Below, one piece after another: positions 33,484-43,562 of a DNA stretch of 64,000 bases. Below the pieces are notes generated by a model, which searched no databases, was not told the origin of the DNA, and was given only the letters and a program-made list of their open reading frames with translations. The number at the start of each line of letters is the position of its first letter. Position 1 is the stretch's first letter. Both the position numbers and the translations under genes were made by a program. Source of the stretch: Microbotryum silenes-acaulis (lineage: Eukaryota; Basidiomycota; Microbotryomycetes; Microbotryales; Microbotryaceae); NCBI GenBank assembly GCA_003665825.1, contig QPFY01000003.1, positions 1,922,001 through 1,986,000 on the forward strand, in the 5' to 3' direction.

Positions 33484-33655
33484 AGCACGTATGAAAGTGG
33501 CACGTACAGTTCTTAGGAGGGGAAAGAATGAGAATTCCTACCTATTCCAATTAGATACTCTGGTAGTCTACGCTGTAAACGATGAGTGTTAGTAATCTTT
33601 CTTTATTCCTTTGTGACCTTTCTTTGTAACAAAGAAAGGAAATGATGGGATACTT
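33484..33655. other. Patch between gag and RT containing small-subunit rRNA-like sequence
   Basis: The expected protease and early RT coding sequence between gag and RT is replaced by about 170 bases of different, AT-rich character. Inside it, 33550-33592 reads ATTAGATACTCTGGTAGTCT followed by ACGCTGTAAACGATGAG and TGTTAG. This matches the universally conserved central segment of bacterial and organellar 16S rRNA (E. coli about 785-830) with a few C-to-T differences. It looks like filler DNA of mitochondrial origin captured at a deletion junction. Confidence 0.7.
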
Positions 33656-34572
33656 AGCATGGCGGGCGCTCCTGGAGCAGGGGCATAGCGAGGGCAGTTG
33701 CTCGACATGTGATCCGCGTTGAGGGCGCGGCAGCGATAGCACCCATGGTTCTGGTCTAGGTACGCGCGCTCCTCGGCGGTGAGCCGGGGACGGGGTCCCC
33801 CCGAGGCTGGTCGCATCGTCGAGGCCGTTGCGAAGGCCGTCGGTCGTGTGTTGGGCCGCTGTTGTTGGAGTGCGGCGACTTGGGTCGCAATGGCCGCTCG
33901 GCGTTGCGCGATGACGCCCCACTCTTCGCGTCCAATCCGTTCGAATACTTGATAATCGAACTCCCCGGGTTGCTCCGCCGGTGCATCGCTGTGGACGTCG
34001 GTTTCCGAGACCACAGCTGGGGCGGGAGCATCGAGAGCGAGTCTCTCGAGTGAGAGGTCGGACCATCCAGCTAGCGACGAGACGACATGCGTGCGGAGGA
34101 GTCGGCACAGCTCGGGATCGGTGCCGAGGAAAACAAGCTTGGCGAGTTCCTGATCCGAGACGACCTGGAACCCAATCTCCATCTGGAGGACGCGCATGCG
34201 ATCGGAGAAGTCCTGGAACGCGTGTACATCGTGACCCGTCACTTGGCGTTGCCGGTGCAACACCTCGAGTTGCGTCCAGACGAAATCGGCGGGCACGGCG
34301 CGGCGGATCAACTCCGACTTGAATTGGGCGTACGGTTTAGCAAGGTGTTTGCTCAACCCTTGAGAGAACCAGGTTTTGAGCGCCAGGACTTGCAACCCCA
34401 TACCAGCGCCTTCGATCTTGTCGTGGTCGGAAGTGACGGGTACACGGCCCACGCGCCGGTTGTAGTAATCTAGGCGCATGAAGTATTCCCGAAGAGCCTC
34501 CATCGAAGTTTGATGCAGCTGAGGTGGGTCACTGGCTTTGTATATGTGCGTGGGCGGGACAGGAGTGGACAT
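33589..34572 (-). pseudogene. Gypsy-type Gag with zinc knuckle
   Basis: A 327-residue open frame starts at 34572 (MSTPVPPTHIYKASDPPQLH). The central region (KTWFSQGLSKHLAKPYAQFK; FQDFSDRMRVLQ) resembles retrotransposon capsid, and near the end CYRCRALNADHMSSNC is a CX2CX7HX4C nucleic-acid-binding knuckle. The last roughly 20 residues (FFVTKKGHKGIKKDY) are encoded by the AT-rich patch, not by the element. It lies in the same orientation as the RT fragment, so both probably derive from one Gypsy copy. Confidence 0.78.
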
Positions 34573-35099
34573 GGCGGACGTGCTGGGCTGGGCTGGGGGG
34601 GGGGGGGGGCGCGTGTGAATTGCGTCTTCTTGCGGAGGGAGGCGGGGCTTGTGCGGGCGTGCTGGGCTGGGCTGGGGGGGGTGCGCTGGGCTGCTAGTGC
34701 TGCAGGGTCGTCTTGATTTGAACGATCCTGGCTAGTCGATTGGTTCGATGGTTCGAGTACGGCCGGACCTGATGAGCGTAGGCCGTATCGTTGGGGTACC
34801 AATGAACTCGATGTTGTCAAAAAAAAAGTGAAAGGCACGCTGTCTCGGACAGCGGAGCCTCACTGGTGACCGAAGATGACAGGTGCAAGTTATATGGATT
34901 ACAACTAGCTTCTGGTGTCAGTTCGATGAAGAGAGAGCTGAAGAAGCTAGGCGCGCGCAATCTCTATTTCTAATGCCTGTGGCCCGTCGTAAGGCCTTGC
35001 CTTACACCAGGACACTCCAATCCCTCCGGGCCAGCTTCCTCCTCTTTTCCGACACTCGGCCTTCTGATCACGCCATCCCTTGAACGTTTATCCGCTCAT
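34573..35099. other. Spacer with G-runs between Gag and DDE transposase relic
   Basis: It contains two imperfectly repeated GGGGGG runs with GTGCTGGGCTGGGCTGG in front of each (about 34578-34610 and 34658-34682). This may be the retroelement leader or LTR, but no matching second LTR is seen. No gene is supported. Confidence 0.4.
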
Positions 35100-35895
35100 G
35101 TGGCGCTACACCGAGTTAGCCGAATCTGCGCTTCCCGACTAGGCGACTCCAGCCCGATCCCCGAGACCACCGAATTAGCCGACGAGATCAGGAGTCCCAT
35201 CTCATTTCCGACTTTGCTGCACGCGACGGGATCCCGAGTACCACAATATCCTCGTCGGCGACTTGGACTCGAAGGCACGCAGGCACTCCATGATGTTGTC
35301 CTCCGACGCGATCGCTCGCATGCCTCGTGCGCAGCTGTTGTCTCGGCCGTACCTCGCGAGAGTGGAGGTGTGATTGTCAGGCCCTTAGCCGAGAAAAGGA
35401 AAAAATGGAAAGCAATCGAACGGGAACTGTTTATCTTGCGTGACTTGGGACCGCTTTCGTACCAGCAATTCAAGGAACCCGAGTTCGAGCGACTGACGGC
35501 GCTCACCATCCGAATGTTTGCGGCGATGAAGACCGATGTCTTCATCGACAACTCCGTTGACTTTTTCGATCGCCTACCGGACATCGACCGGCTCGAACAA
35601 CTTCGTCTATACGAGCTCGATGAAAAGGGCGAGGTTCCCATCACGTACACCTACCTCTATGTTCTCATTGAACAGACGCTGCTACTGCGCAAGAAGCTTC
35701 TCTATGATCGAGATCCCGAGTTCCTTCATCTGTACCCCGCCACGAATCATCGTCTTATGCACGTTCCCGATGTTATGAAGAGAATGGGGCCGCTTCGCGA
35801 GTACTCGGCTTGCGGAACGGAGACGATGATGGGTTACATCAAAGGGGGGGATGAGTCTGGCATGAATTCGGCGGAGATGCGGAACATGATGATGA
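35100..35895 (+). pseudogene. DDE (tnp2/CACTA-like) transposase, part 1
   Basis: A continuous frame contains RELFILRDLGPLSYQQFKEP, DFFDRLPDIDRLEQLRLYEL, and ATNHRLMHVPDVMKRMGPLR then EYSACGTETMMGYIK. The block H-L-H-P-D...GPL-EYS..TE...G is typical of the segment after the DDE core in tnp2/CACTA-type and Plavaka-type transposases. Coding continues through EMRNMMM into the Copia insertion and resumes at 40685. The N-terminal DDE core is not recognisable, so this is a partial gene. Assignment to a superfamily is by pattern memory and tentative. Confidence 0.55.
35891..35895 (+). repeat. Copia target-site duplication, left (GATGA)
   Basis: GATGA directly before the 5' LTR is repeated directly after the 3' LTR at 40685-40689, the 5-bp duplication expected for Copia integration. 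Confidence 0.8.
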
Positions 35896-36060
35896 TGTTG
35901 AAGTAAATTACTCTTGCCTTAAATCCGCACTATGCGCGTCTCCACTTTGTATTAGTCGCGCGCGCTATTCGCGTTTGTCTCCTCTTCTTCACTTGATTAC
36001 GAACTCATTGGCTCGTCCCTGCCGCCAACTCGTTCAGCCCATCGCTGTTCAGTTTCAATA
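35896..36060 (+). repeat. Copia 5' LTR (165 bp)
   Basis: It runs from TGTTGAAGTAAATTACTC to CAGTTTCAATA. The 3' LTR shares 104 bp of it with two visible mismatches and lacks a 61-bp internal segment (about 35967-36027). Confidence 0.85.
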
Positions 36061-36072
36061 GGTTATGAGCCC
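36061..36072 (+). other. Primer-binding site for initiator tRNA-Met (internal)
   Basis: GGTTATGAGCCC directly follows the 5' LTR. It is complementary to the anticodon stem-loop of initiator tRNA-Met (GGGCTCATAACC) and not to a tRNA 3' end, i.e. the half-tRNA priming known for Copia elements. Confidence 0.7.
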
Positions 36073-39000
36073 AAACGAGCGGCCGGCCAATTCAAGTCAT
36101 CAAGACATGACCACTCCTCTCATGGTCACAGGGGGAACAACCCCTATCGTCCTCGTCAAACCACGCGATGTTGACCCATCATGCCATCTGCGAAACGCTG
36201 GGGGCTGGTCGCAATGGATCGACGACGTGCGAGGCGCCCTTGGCGGCGACTACTGGAATTGCACCCTCGCGACGCCCGTCCAATCACCCAACACGCGCAC
36301 GGATCTCCATCACGCCAATTTCCAAGCGGTTGCGCTGCTGATGCGTTCTGTCTCACCGGACATCCGAAAACACATAAAGGATGGTTACGACCACACTCCT
36401 GCGGAAGTCTTGCAGATGATCAAGAAGGCGGTCGGTACCGGCACGGTGGCTGACATTCTCATCCGTCTCCAAGCGTTGCTCGATGTGGGACCCCCTCCCA
36501 CCGGCATGGACGCCTTCGCAAAATACCAAGCGACGACCATTGAGCTATTTAACACGCTCTCGGGACACGGGCTTACTTTCGAGCAGATTGTGTCGTTCCG
36601 CCTTGTCCACTTCGGCAAGGACCTGTACCGTGAATACTACACGCAAACACTTCGGCAAGGATTGGATAGGCTACCGAGCCCGACGGAGGTCCTCCAGTCG
36701 CTCCACACGCAGGCGGATCAGACGCCAGCTCCCAAACCCGTCGCCATGGTGGCAAGCCCGATTGCGACAGCGGACAAGTCTACCGCGCCTTCTTTCTCCC
36801 CGTGCCACCACTGCGGAGGTCCGCACTGGAATCGCAAGTGCCCGGACAACAAGGCTGGGTCCAAGGGGAAGAAGACGAAGGCTCCTTCAGCGCCTTCCGC
36901 CTCGCTCGTCACTGCGCCTGATATCTCGACGCTGGTTGACGGTCCTGTGCTTGGCTACCTCACAGCCGCGATGTCCAGCTTGGCCAAGCCCTCCATCATC
37001 CTGGACAGCGGGGCGACGCACCACATCATCAATGATCGCGCATGTTTCACCTCCTTCCGCAAGTGCAAGCCAGCTCCGCTCGAAGGCATCACTGGTGAAG
37101 TTGTCAACTCCATCGAAGGTGTCGGCTCCGCCATCGTTCGTTCCTTTGACGGCAGCATTGGCCAACTCAACGACGCCTTGTTTGTGCCCACCGCTCCGGT
37201 CAACCTGTTCTCCGCCAGTCGTGCCGACATTGGGGGTTACGACATCCGTCTGACTAGGGCCAAGGCAACGGTCTCCATCGCCGACACGGTGTGCCACACT
37301 GGCGAGCTCAAGAACGGACTTTACCACATGCAGGCCTCGCTCGTCAACGTCGCTGCTCTCGTTCATCAAGCGGGTGCGTTCCCGCGCGCGCTCATGGCCG
37401 TTCCCATGTCGGTCTTGCACGGACGCTTCGCTCACCTCCACCCACGCGCCCTTCGACAGTTGATTTTGACTGAAGCCGTGTCGGGAGTCAGCATGGAGGT
37501 AGATTCGAACGAGGATTTGAAATGTGACACTTGCCAAGCTGGCAAAATTACGCATCCCCCGTTCCCTGCCGTCGCATCGAATCGCTCTGCTCAGCCCTCG
37601 AACGAGTCCACATGGACCTTCTCGCGTTCGACAGTGCCGTGTCATTAGGGGGTGCGAGATACGCTCTCGTCATAGTGGACAACCATTCTCGGTATTTGTG
37701 GGCGATTCCAATGTCACACAAGTCCGACACCTTTGCGGCCTTCAAATCCTGGCTCGCGAAGGTGGAGCGCTCCACGTCGCGCAAAGTCCTTGCTGTCCGC
37801 TCGGATAACGGGGGCGAATTCATGTCGAACAAGTTCTCCAGATTCTTGGAAGAGCAAGGCATTACTCGTCAGCTCTCTATCCCTGACACGCCTCAACAGA
37901 ATGGAGTTGCCGAACGTGCGAATTGTTCAATCACCAAGGGTGTCCGCTCAATGCTCCACCAGTCGGGCCTACCTCACGCTTTGTGGGCCGAGGCATTGGC
38001 AACGTACGTCTACGTCAAAAATCGCTCGCCGCACTCGGCAAACTTGGGAACCACGCCTCACACACGTTGGTACGGTTCCAAACCGTCAGCTGGCCATCTA
38101 CGCGTTCGGCTGTCAAGCGTGGAAGGCCGCTACCACCGAGCCGCGCAGCAAGCTCGATCCGCGAGGCATCCCACTAGTCTTCGTCGGCTATGACCTCGAG
38201 TCCAAGGGGTACAGACTGCTGGACCCCAACACAAGACAGGTCTTCAAGTCCTGCAGCGTCACATTCTTTGAGGACGACTTCCCTGCTCGAGCAACGGGTA
38301 TCCGAGCGTCCCCGCTTCCGGCCGCGGGGGACAACGACGGCGGGGTCGTCATTGTTCCCCCCGGGCACGTCTCCCCCGAGCACGTCGCCCCTGAGCACAT
38401 TGACCCACCGGCTGCCTTGCGTTTCGACACCCCTGGCCCACGTGCGCGCAATCCACCGGCTCGGTACGGAGCCCTCGCATCCTTGCGCTCGACGCCTTCT
38501 GCCTTTGCATTCTCACTCGGCGACGAGGTTGTTGCGCTGGTTGCCAATCTCGCGGAGGCCGGCATCGATACCTCGAAGGCGGACCGTCCTCTCTCCGAGC
38601 CCGAAGATCCTTTCACGCTTCCCACCAGCGATCCCAGCACTTGGAAGGAAGCCATGCACCACCCTCATGCGGAAGGTTGGAAAGCTGGTGCCATCGAGGA
38701 GTTCCGCTCGATGAAGGACGACTTCAAGGTGTTCAGCATGGTCGACCTTGCCTCCGTTCCCAGGGCAGCCACTATCTTGCCGAGTCGCCACGTGTTTCGG
38801 ACCAAATGCGATAAGGCGGGCAAAATGGTGTTGTTGAAGAGCCGCATTGTAGCTCAGGGATGCGCACAGTGGGCAGGTGATTTTGACGAGATGTTTGCAC
38901 CAACGGCAAAGTTCACCTCCATTCGCGCTCTTGTCGCGCATGCAGCCTCCAGGGGCCACCACATCATCCAAGCGGACGTGGATAAGGCCTACCTGCACGG

Positions 39001-39188
39001 CGTCCTGGAGGAAGAGATCTACATGCGCGTCCCCACTGGCATCGAAGGCTATGACGGCAAGTGCCTCCGCCTTCACCGTTCCATCTACGGGCTCAAGCAA
39101 GCCGGTCGAGTCTGGAACGACACGATCAATGCCACTCTAGCGAATCTCGGCTACCGCTGCCTCACCTGCAATGAATGCATTTACAGGC
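36065..39188 (+). pseudogene. Copia Gag-Pol (gag, protease, integrase, start of RT)
   Basis: From the ATG at 36065: a Gag region (UBN2-like), zinc knuckle CHHCGGPHWNRKC (about 36810), protease IILDSGATHHIINDRACF (about 36998), GAG-pre-integrase zinc domain H...H...CDTCQAGKI (37420-37550), integrase with MDLLAFD, VRSDNGGEF and GVAERANC carrying the D-D-E triad (37610-37930), then after a second frame change FGCQAWKAATTEPRSKLD and the RT start (KSRIVAQGCAQWAGDFDEMF; QADVDKAYLHGVLEEEIYMR; SIYGLKQAGRVWNDTI). Coding stops being element-like right after CIYRR at about 39188, before the YVDD motif. Confidence 0.88.
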
Positions 39189-40310
39189 GACGCTACCAGG
39201 AGTGGTTGGCTGGTCTTGCGATAGGTGAGGCCCAAGTCCAGCGTGCCTTTGATGTAGCGGAGGACCTGCTTGATGGCTGTCCAATGCTCCGGGCCGGGCT
39301 GCTGGGAGAAGCGAGCGAGGTAGCTGACCACGAAGGCGAGGTCCGGACGAGTTCCGACTGCGGCGTACATCAACGAACCGATGGCCTGCAAGTAGCGCGT
39401 ACGATCCTGAGGGGTGGCCGCCAAGTCCTCGAAGTCAAGGACGACACCTGGCTGCATTGGAATACTTGCCGGCTTGGCATCGGTGAATTGGAACCTGGCA
39501 AGGATGTCCCGAAGGTAGCGCTCTTGTGAGAGCGTGATAGTGCCGTCTTGTCCACGTTTGACTTGGATGCCTAGGATATATTCGGCAGGTCCGAGACGTT
39601 TGATGCCGTATGCGAGTTCCAGCGCGTCAAGCACCCGGTCGATCTCGGCGGTAGAGGGACCAACCAAAAGCAAGTCGTCGACGTACAAGGCAATGTAGTG
39701 AGAGTGCCCGTCTTGTTCGCGGCGGTAGATACAGATGTCGGACCTGGTGGGGACGTATCCGAGGGACCGCAGAGTCGAGTCAATCTCAGCGTTCCAGATG
39801 GTGCCGGCCTGGCAAAGGCCGTAGATGGATTTGGACAGCTTGAGGATCTTGCCGGGCAGGTCAATGCCCTGAGGGACGCGCATGTACAGAGGCTTGTCAA
39901 GTTTGCCGTGGAGGTACGCTTTGTTGACGTCGGCCTGATGGACGTGATAGCCGTTGGCCGCGGCGAGTGCGATGAGGGCTCGAATGGACGTGAATTTGAC
40001 GACAGGGGCGTAGTTCTTCTCGAAGTCAAGACCAGGGCGTTGAGCACATCCGTGAGCGACGAGTCGGGCCTTGTGAGCGGTGATGTCGCCATGCTGGTTG
40101 CGTTTAGTCCGGAACACCCAGCCCGACCGCAGGAGGATCTCACCCGCGGGGAGCTCACAGGATTCGACGATTTCGAAGACCTCGTAATCGTTCAGAAGCG
40201 AATCGAATTCATCCTGTGCCGGAGCGCCCCAAATGTCCTCTTGTCCCGATCGAATGACGTCGCCCCAATTTGCCGGATCGCGAACAACTGACTCACCGAG
40301 CTCGGCCTTG
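39185..40310 (-). pseudogene. Inverted reverse-transcriptase segment of a second Copia element
   Basis: Read on the minus strand, this stretch encodes an intact-looking Copia [75 protein letters not shown], the catalytic [11 protein letters not shown], then [20 protein letters not shown] and [20 protein letters not shown]. It is clearly divergent from the host element's own RT start, so it is from another family member. It fills exactly the position where the host element's YVDD region should be, in opposite orientation. Confidence 0.85.
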
Positions 40311-40591
40311 ACACATCGTTGCCTCTTCGTCTGCTTGGAGACAATCAAGGCGCTATCGCGCTCACCCAGAACCCGGTCTTCCATGCTCGCACCAAACACC
40401 TTCGCATGTTGGAGCACTTCGTTCGGGAGCACGTTCGAAAGGGAGAGATCTCGGTCACCTACATCCCTACCCGTGACATGGTGGCCAATATCTTTACCAA
40501 GCCACTGCCTCAAGCGATTTTCCAGCGTCATTGCGACGCTATTGGCCTTCGGCGAATTTCAGGCCAAGAGCAAGGGGGGGTGTTGAAGTAA
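40311..40591 (+). pseudogene. Copia RNase H C-terminus
   Basis: In plus orientation again: [31 protein letters not shown] and [19 protein letters not shown], the conserved end of Copia RNase H, with the stop inside the 3' LTR start. It belongs to the outer element, whose middle RT part is lost. Confidence 0.85.
40567..40580 (+). other. Polypurine tract
   Basis: AGAGCAAGGGGGGG ends immediately before the 3' LTR at 40581 and would prime plus-strand DNA synthesis. Confidence 0.7.
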
Positions 40592-40684
40592 ATTACTCTT
40601 GCCTTAAATCCGCACTATGCGCGTCTCCACTTTGTATTAGTCGCGCGCGCTATTCGTTCAGCACATCACTGTTCAGTTTCAATA
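40581..40684 (+). repeat. Copia 3' LTR (104 bp, internally deleted)
   Basis: It starts TGTTGAAGTAAATTACTC and ends TTTCAATA like the 5' LTR but lacks 61 bp; deletion edges share a TTCG/CTCG-like microhomology. It is followed by the GATGA duplication. Confidence 0.82.
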
Positions 40685-41497
40685 GATGATCCTCCGACTC
40701 AAGTACGATATACCTACAATGGACGATCTCCGGGACACTTTGTCGAGGGATCATGCGCCCAGCTGCCGGGCTACAAGCTGCACACGCTCAAGAAAACGGC
40801 GCAACGCCCTTCGCAAACTTTCGTCGACTTGACCGAAGAGGTCGCAGTCTTCTACGGAGGCAGTGTCACGTCGATAACTCTCTGGGGTCGAATGCAAACG
40901 ACTACACCAAGAACAATCTATGCGATGGACTTTGGCAGCTCGCTCAACGAAGGATGGCGGCGCCTTGAGGGTGCAGGTGCATCGGTAGTCACGTTGCTCG
41001 GATCCGGTCACGGGATGCGAAACACACAAGGCACCGTCAACTGCAAGATGGCTAGATTTGTGCGAGTGAGTACCACCAAATCAACTCATCACATCTGATG
41101 TCAGCGGAGAGATTCTTGACAGCGAATCTGGGATCCGCAGATGTCAATGGAGGCCGACAATTCACAGCGCGCCGGCGAAGTTGTGTATTTTGTTGAACTA
41201 GGTATAACGACGCTGAAGGAGAAGCGATTGCTTTCGTTGGTCGATGTCTTCCCAGTTGCCATGGACATCCGGGGGTTGTACAAGAGATTCGATGTAGATG
41301 GTCCTCGCACCCTCAGCCTGATTGGCGTCGAGCGTCCCCGCCAACTCGTGTTCATCATCCCGAATACGATGCGGTCGCCTCCTGCCGAGCTTGCGCAAGG
41401 CGCAGGACCAGCTGTAACAGCTCCTGACACATATGCGATATCCGTGTTTCCACATTCAACTGCGACCCCTCTGCGCCGAGTCGACGCCTGGCACTGA
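40685..41497 (+). pseudogene. DDE (tnp2/CACTA-like) transposase, part 2
   Basis: If the Copia element and one GATGA are removed, the frame runs directly from NMMM into ILRLKYDIPTMDDL, so this is the continuation of the 35.1-35.9 kb gene. A frame change near 40740 leads to GYKLHTLKKTAQRPSQTF and VAVFYGGSVTSITLWGRM. After a plausible intron (41065-41140) come ADNSQRAGEVVYFVELG and KRLLSLVDVFPV, resembling the YGRV.FFVE...LAFVE tail module of tnp2-type transposases. It ends at a stop at 41497. Confidence 0.5.
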
Positions 41498-42146
41498 CAC
41501 GAGGCAGAGCGCTCTCCATTCGGTTGTCCGGTTGAAGATACAGGGGCGCAGTTTTTCCAATTGCTCATTAGCTTCAATCCTTTAGAAACCTTGTCCAATT
41601 CCAAGACCACCACATCTTCGAATCTGGAGATGTTACACATTCTTAGGTCGATGTATGTAATTAGAGCACCACTCGAGACTATATCACGAGTTGTTTGCTG
41701 CACTAGATAAGGTCTCAAAGTCAGGCTGTTCTCCTTAGTCTACGAGCCAACTGAGAATTGCAGGGCGTAATGGAGCATTCCCAAGCTGGCGACCTCGTGC
41801 AGTTGCAACCGCGGGCACTGCGGTCCGACCGCGATGCCCGCGGTTGAACTGCGGTTAACTTCGGCACAATCGTCCAACCGCGGTCAACTGCGGTTGCGCG
41901 GATTTTCCATAGGGGCTTGGGGGCGGGGGGCGCCGCGAGTTTGGGAAATTGACGACGGTCTCAACATTATAGCCAGCCGGCAAAAGCCGGCACAGACCTG
42001 CCGGCCCGGAACGGCGGCGAATGGCACGGAGTGCAAAGTCCTGTACTAGGCGTGCGTTTCGGCCCCGTCTGATAGCTGTGTGCGAACATCAACATCTCAG
42101 TAGCTCATGGTAGAGCCCTCCTCCACCGTGGAGTAGTTCATCAGTC
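41498..42146. repeat. Spacer with degenerate ACCGCGGTT/AACTGCGG repeat
   Basis: At about 41806-41905 the motifs CCGCGGTTGAACTGCGGTT and ACCGCGGTCAACTGCGGTT recur in a degenerate array with internal inverted symmetry. The rest holds no recognised gene. Confidence 0.5.
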
Positions 42147-42833
42147 ATGAACGGTGCTCAGTCGGTCCAACACACTAGTCATTGGTATCAAGTGGCATTT
42201 GTGTCCACCCACCCTGCGGCGATGTCGATCTCTCCCAGTTCACGTGTCATAGTCGTGCCTCCCGACGCCAAGTCATTAGACAGCATCTCGGAGCTTGGCT
42301 TGACAAGAGGCAGTCGCTCTTGCCAACATGACGAACAAGTACAGTACACTTATCATGGACTGAACAGATTTGTTGCCTCACATTCGCTTGACGACGATCT
42401 ACTGATCAGGTGCTCATTGCGACAGCTCGTCTTGTCCAACGTCAAACTTCGTTTGGAACAACTGCAGATTCTTTGTCAGACTCACAACTTGCAAGGCTAC
42501 TCTCTTCGGCAATCAAGGGCTAGAGAACTGTTTTTGCGTATTCTATTGTCTTCATGCACTGAGAGTTGTCCAGCATGTGAGAGCGGCTACATCTTCAAGC
42601 GAAGCACAACCAATGGCATTCTGGTCCCCAGACCGCATTGCGTACCCCGCCACACGGTCTACCGGCACAAAACATTGGAGTCGTGTCAAGCAGAGCTGAG
42701 CAAGGAGATTTGTGAACGAGAGGAAAGGTCATTGACAGAAAATGCGACTCAGAAAAGATGTCAGACGACGAGCGGCGACCAACAACTGAATGACAGCCGC
42801 GCTGACGACGACACACGGCTCAGTTCGAGCTGA
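42147..42833 (+). CDS. Open frame of 228 residues, unknown, probably transposon-associated
   Basis: Starts MNGAQSVQHTSHWYQ and stays open for 687 nt. A helical segment (LRQLVLSNVKLRLEQLQILC followed by HNLQGYSLRQSRARELFLRI) is followed by SCPACESGYIF, a Cys-X2-Cys pair, and by a highly charged C-terminal tail. The helix-plus-Cys layout recalls N-terminal SAP-like and zinc modules seen in fungal DDE transposon proteins, but I cannot name a family. It sits downstream of the broken transposase on the same strand, so it may be a second gene of that element, or an independent hypothetical gene. Confidence 0.35.
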   Translation: MNGAQSVQHTSHWYQVAFVSTHPAAMSISPSSRVIVVPPDAKSLDSISELGLTRGSRSCQHDEQVQYTYHGLNRFVASHSLDDDLLIRCSLRQLVLSNVKLRLEQLQILCQTHNLQGYSLRQSRARELFLRILLSSCTESCPACESGYIFKRSTTNGILVPRPHCVPRHTVYRHKTLESCQAELSKEICEREERSLTENATQKRCQTTSGDQQLNDSRADDDTRLSSS

Positions 42834-42932
42834 CTTGCACCTGAGAAACAACCCTTGACATCCGGAGCCAGATGATCGATGGCCCGGTAAATACGATTAC
42901 TCAATGAACGAGCGGGCTTAGTAGGCGCAGCT

Positions 42933-43456
42933 TTACAGGTAAAGAGACCTTGATAACAGCCGGGGGCAAAGCGAACACTGGACGGAGGACTCATCCGTGG
43001 CGAAGTAGATGGGCTGACCCTGTAGGTCGTTCCGCCGATGTAGACCACGCGGATCAATGATTGCAGCACGCCATTCCTCGAAATCATACGTTGTAGGCCG
43101 CAAGTCAGAGCGCAAATGAACATCTGTGAGAACCTCCAGGATGCCACGATCTCTGCACTTGAGAACGCTCTTCGCAACCCACTGTGCCTCGTGCCCGAAG
43201 ACCCTCTCAGAGCAAACCAAGCAGCGGAAAACTCGAAAATTGGCATCTGTGAAGTACTGATTCCATTTGGCACGGATCTCAGCTTGGAGCCGAGCGGACG
43301 CAGGAGTATAGGGCGAGGACCGCTCAGCCTGCGAAGCTTGAGTGGTTCGGCGAAGCCGTGTGGCGTGTTGGTCACTGCCCGGGCGCCCGGGCCCGGGCCC
43401 GCGCCTATAAATTCGTCTACCAAATTACAAAGTTTGGCGACCCAAAGGCGCAGCAA
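42933..43456 (-). pseudogene. Unrecognised coding-like fragment
   Basis: On the minus strand, FRVFRCLVCSERVFGHEAQW followed by KCRDRGILEVLTDVHLRSDL and FATDESSVQCSLCPRLLS looks protein-like, with two CX2C pairs, but has no clear start or family. It is likely a transposon relic. Confidence 0.3.
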
Positions 43457-43562
43457 AAGTGTACTCGGGGAAATACCTTAATTTTCAGTCAGAATACTGC
43501 CGCGTTCACGAACATCCTTCCGATGTCAGTCGAGCAATTAGCCGACAGTGTGTGCGCTAAAG

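Larger units (their letters stand above)
35896..40684 (+). mobile_element. Copia-type LTR retrotransposon with inverted replacement in RT
   Basis: A 4.8-kb element with two LTRs, a primer-binding site, polypurine tract and gag-pol in the order gag, protease, integrase, RT, RNase H, which is the Copia order. It is inserted in a DDE transposase gene. Frameshifts near 37640 and 38080 and replacement of the RT core by an inverted segment (39185-40310) make it non-functional. Confidence 0.88.

Noticed and set aside
33550..33592. A small-subunit rRNA gene
   Set aside because: Only about 43 nt of the conserved core is present, surrounded by unrelated sequence, so it is a captured fragment and not a functional rRNA gene.
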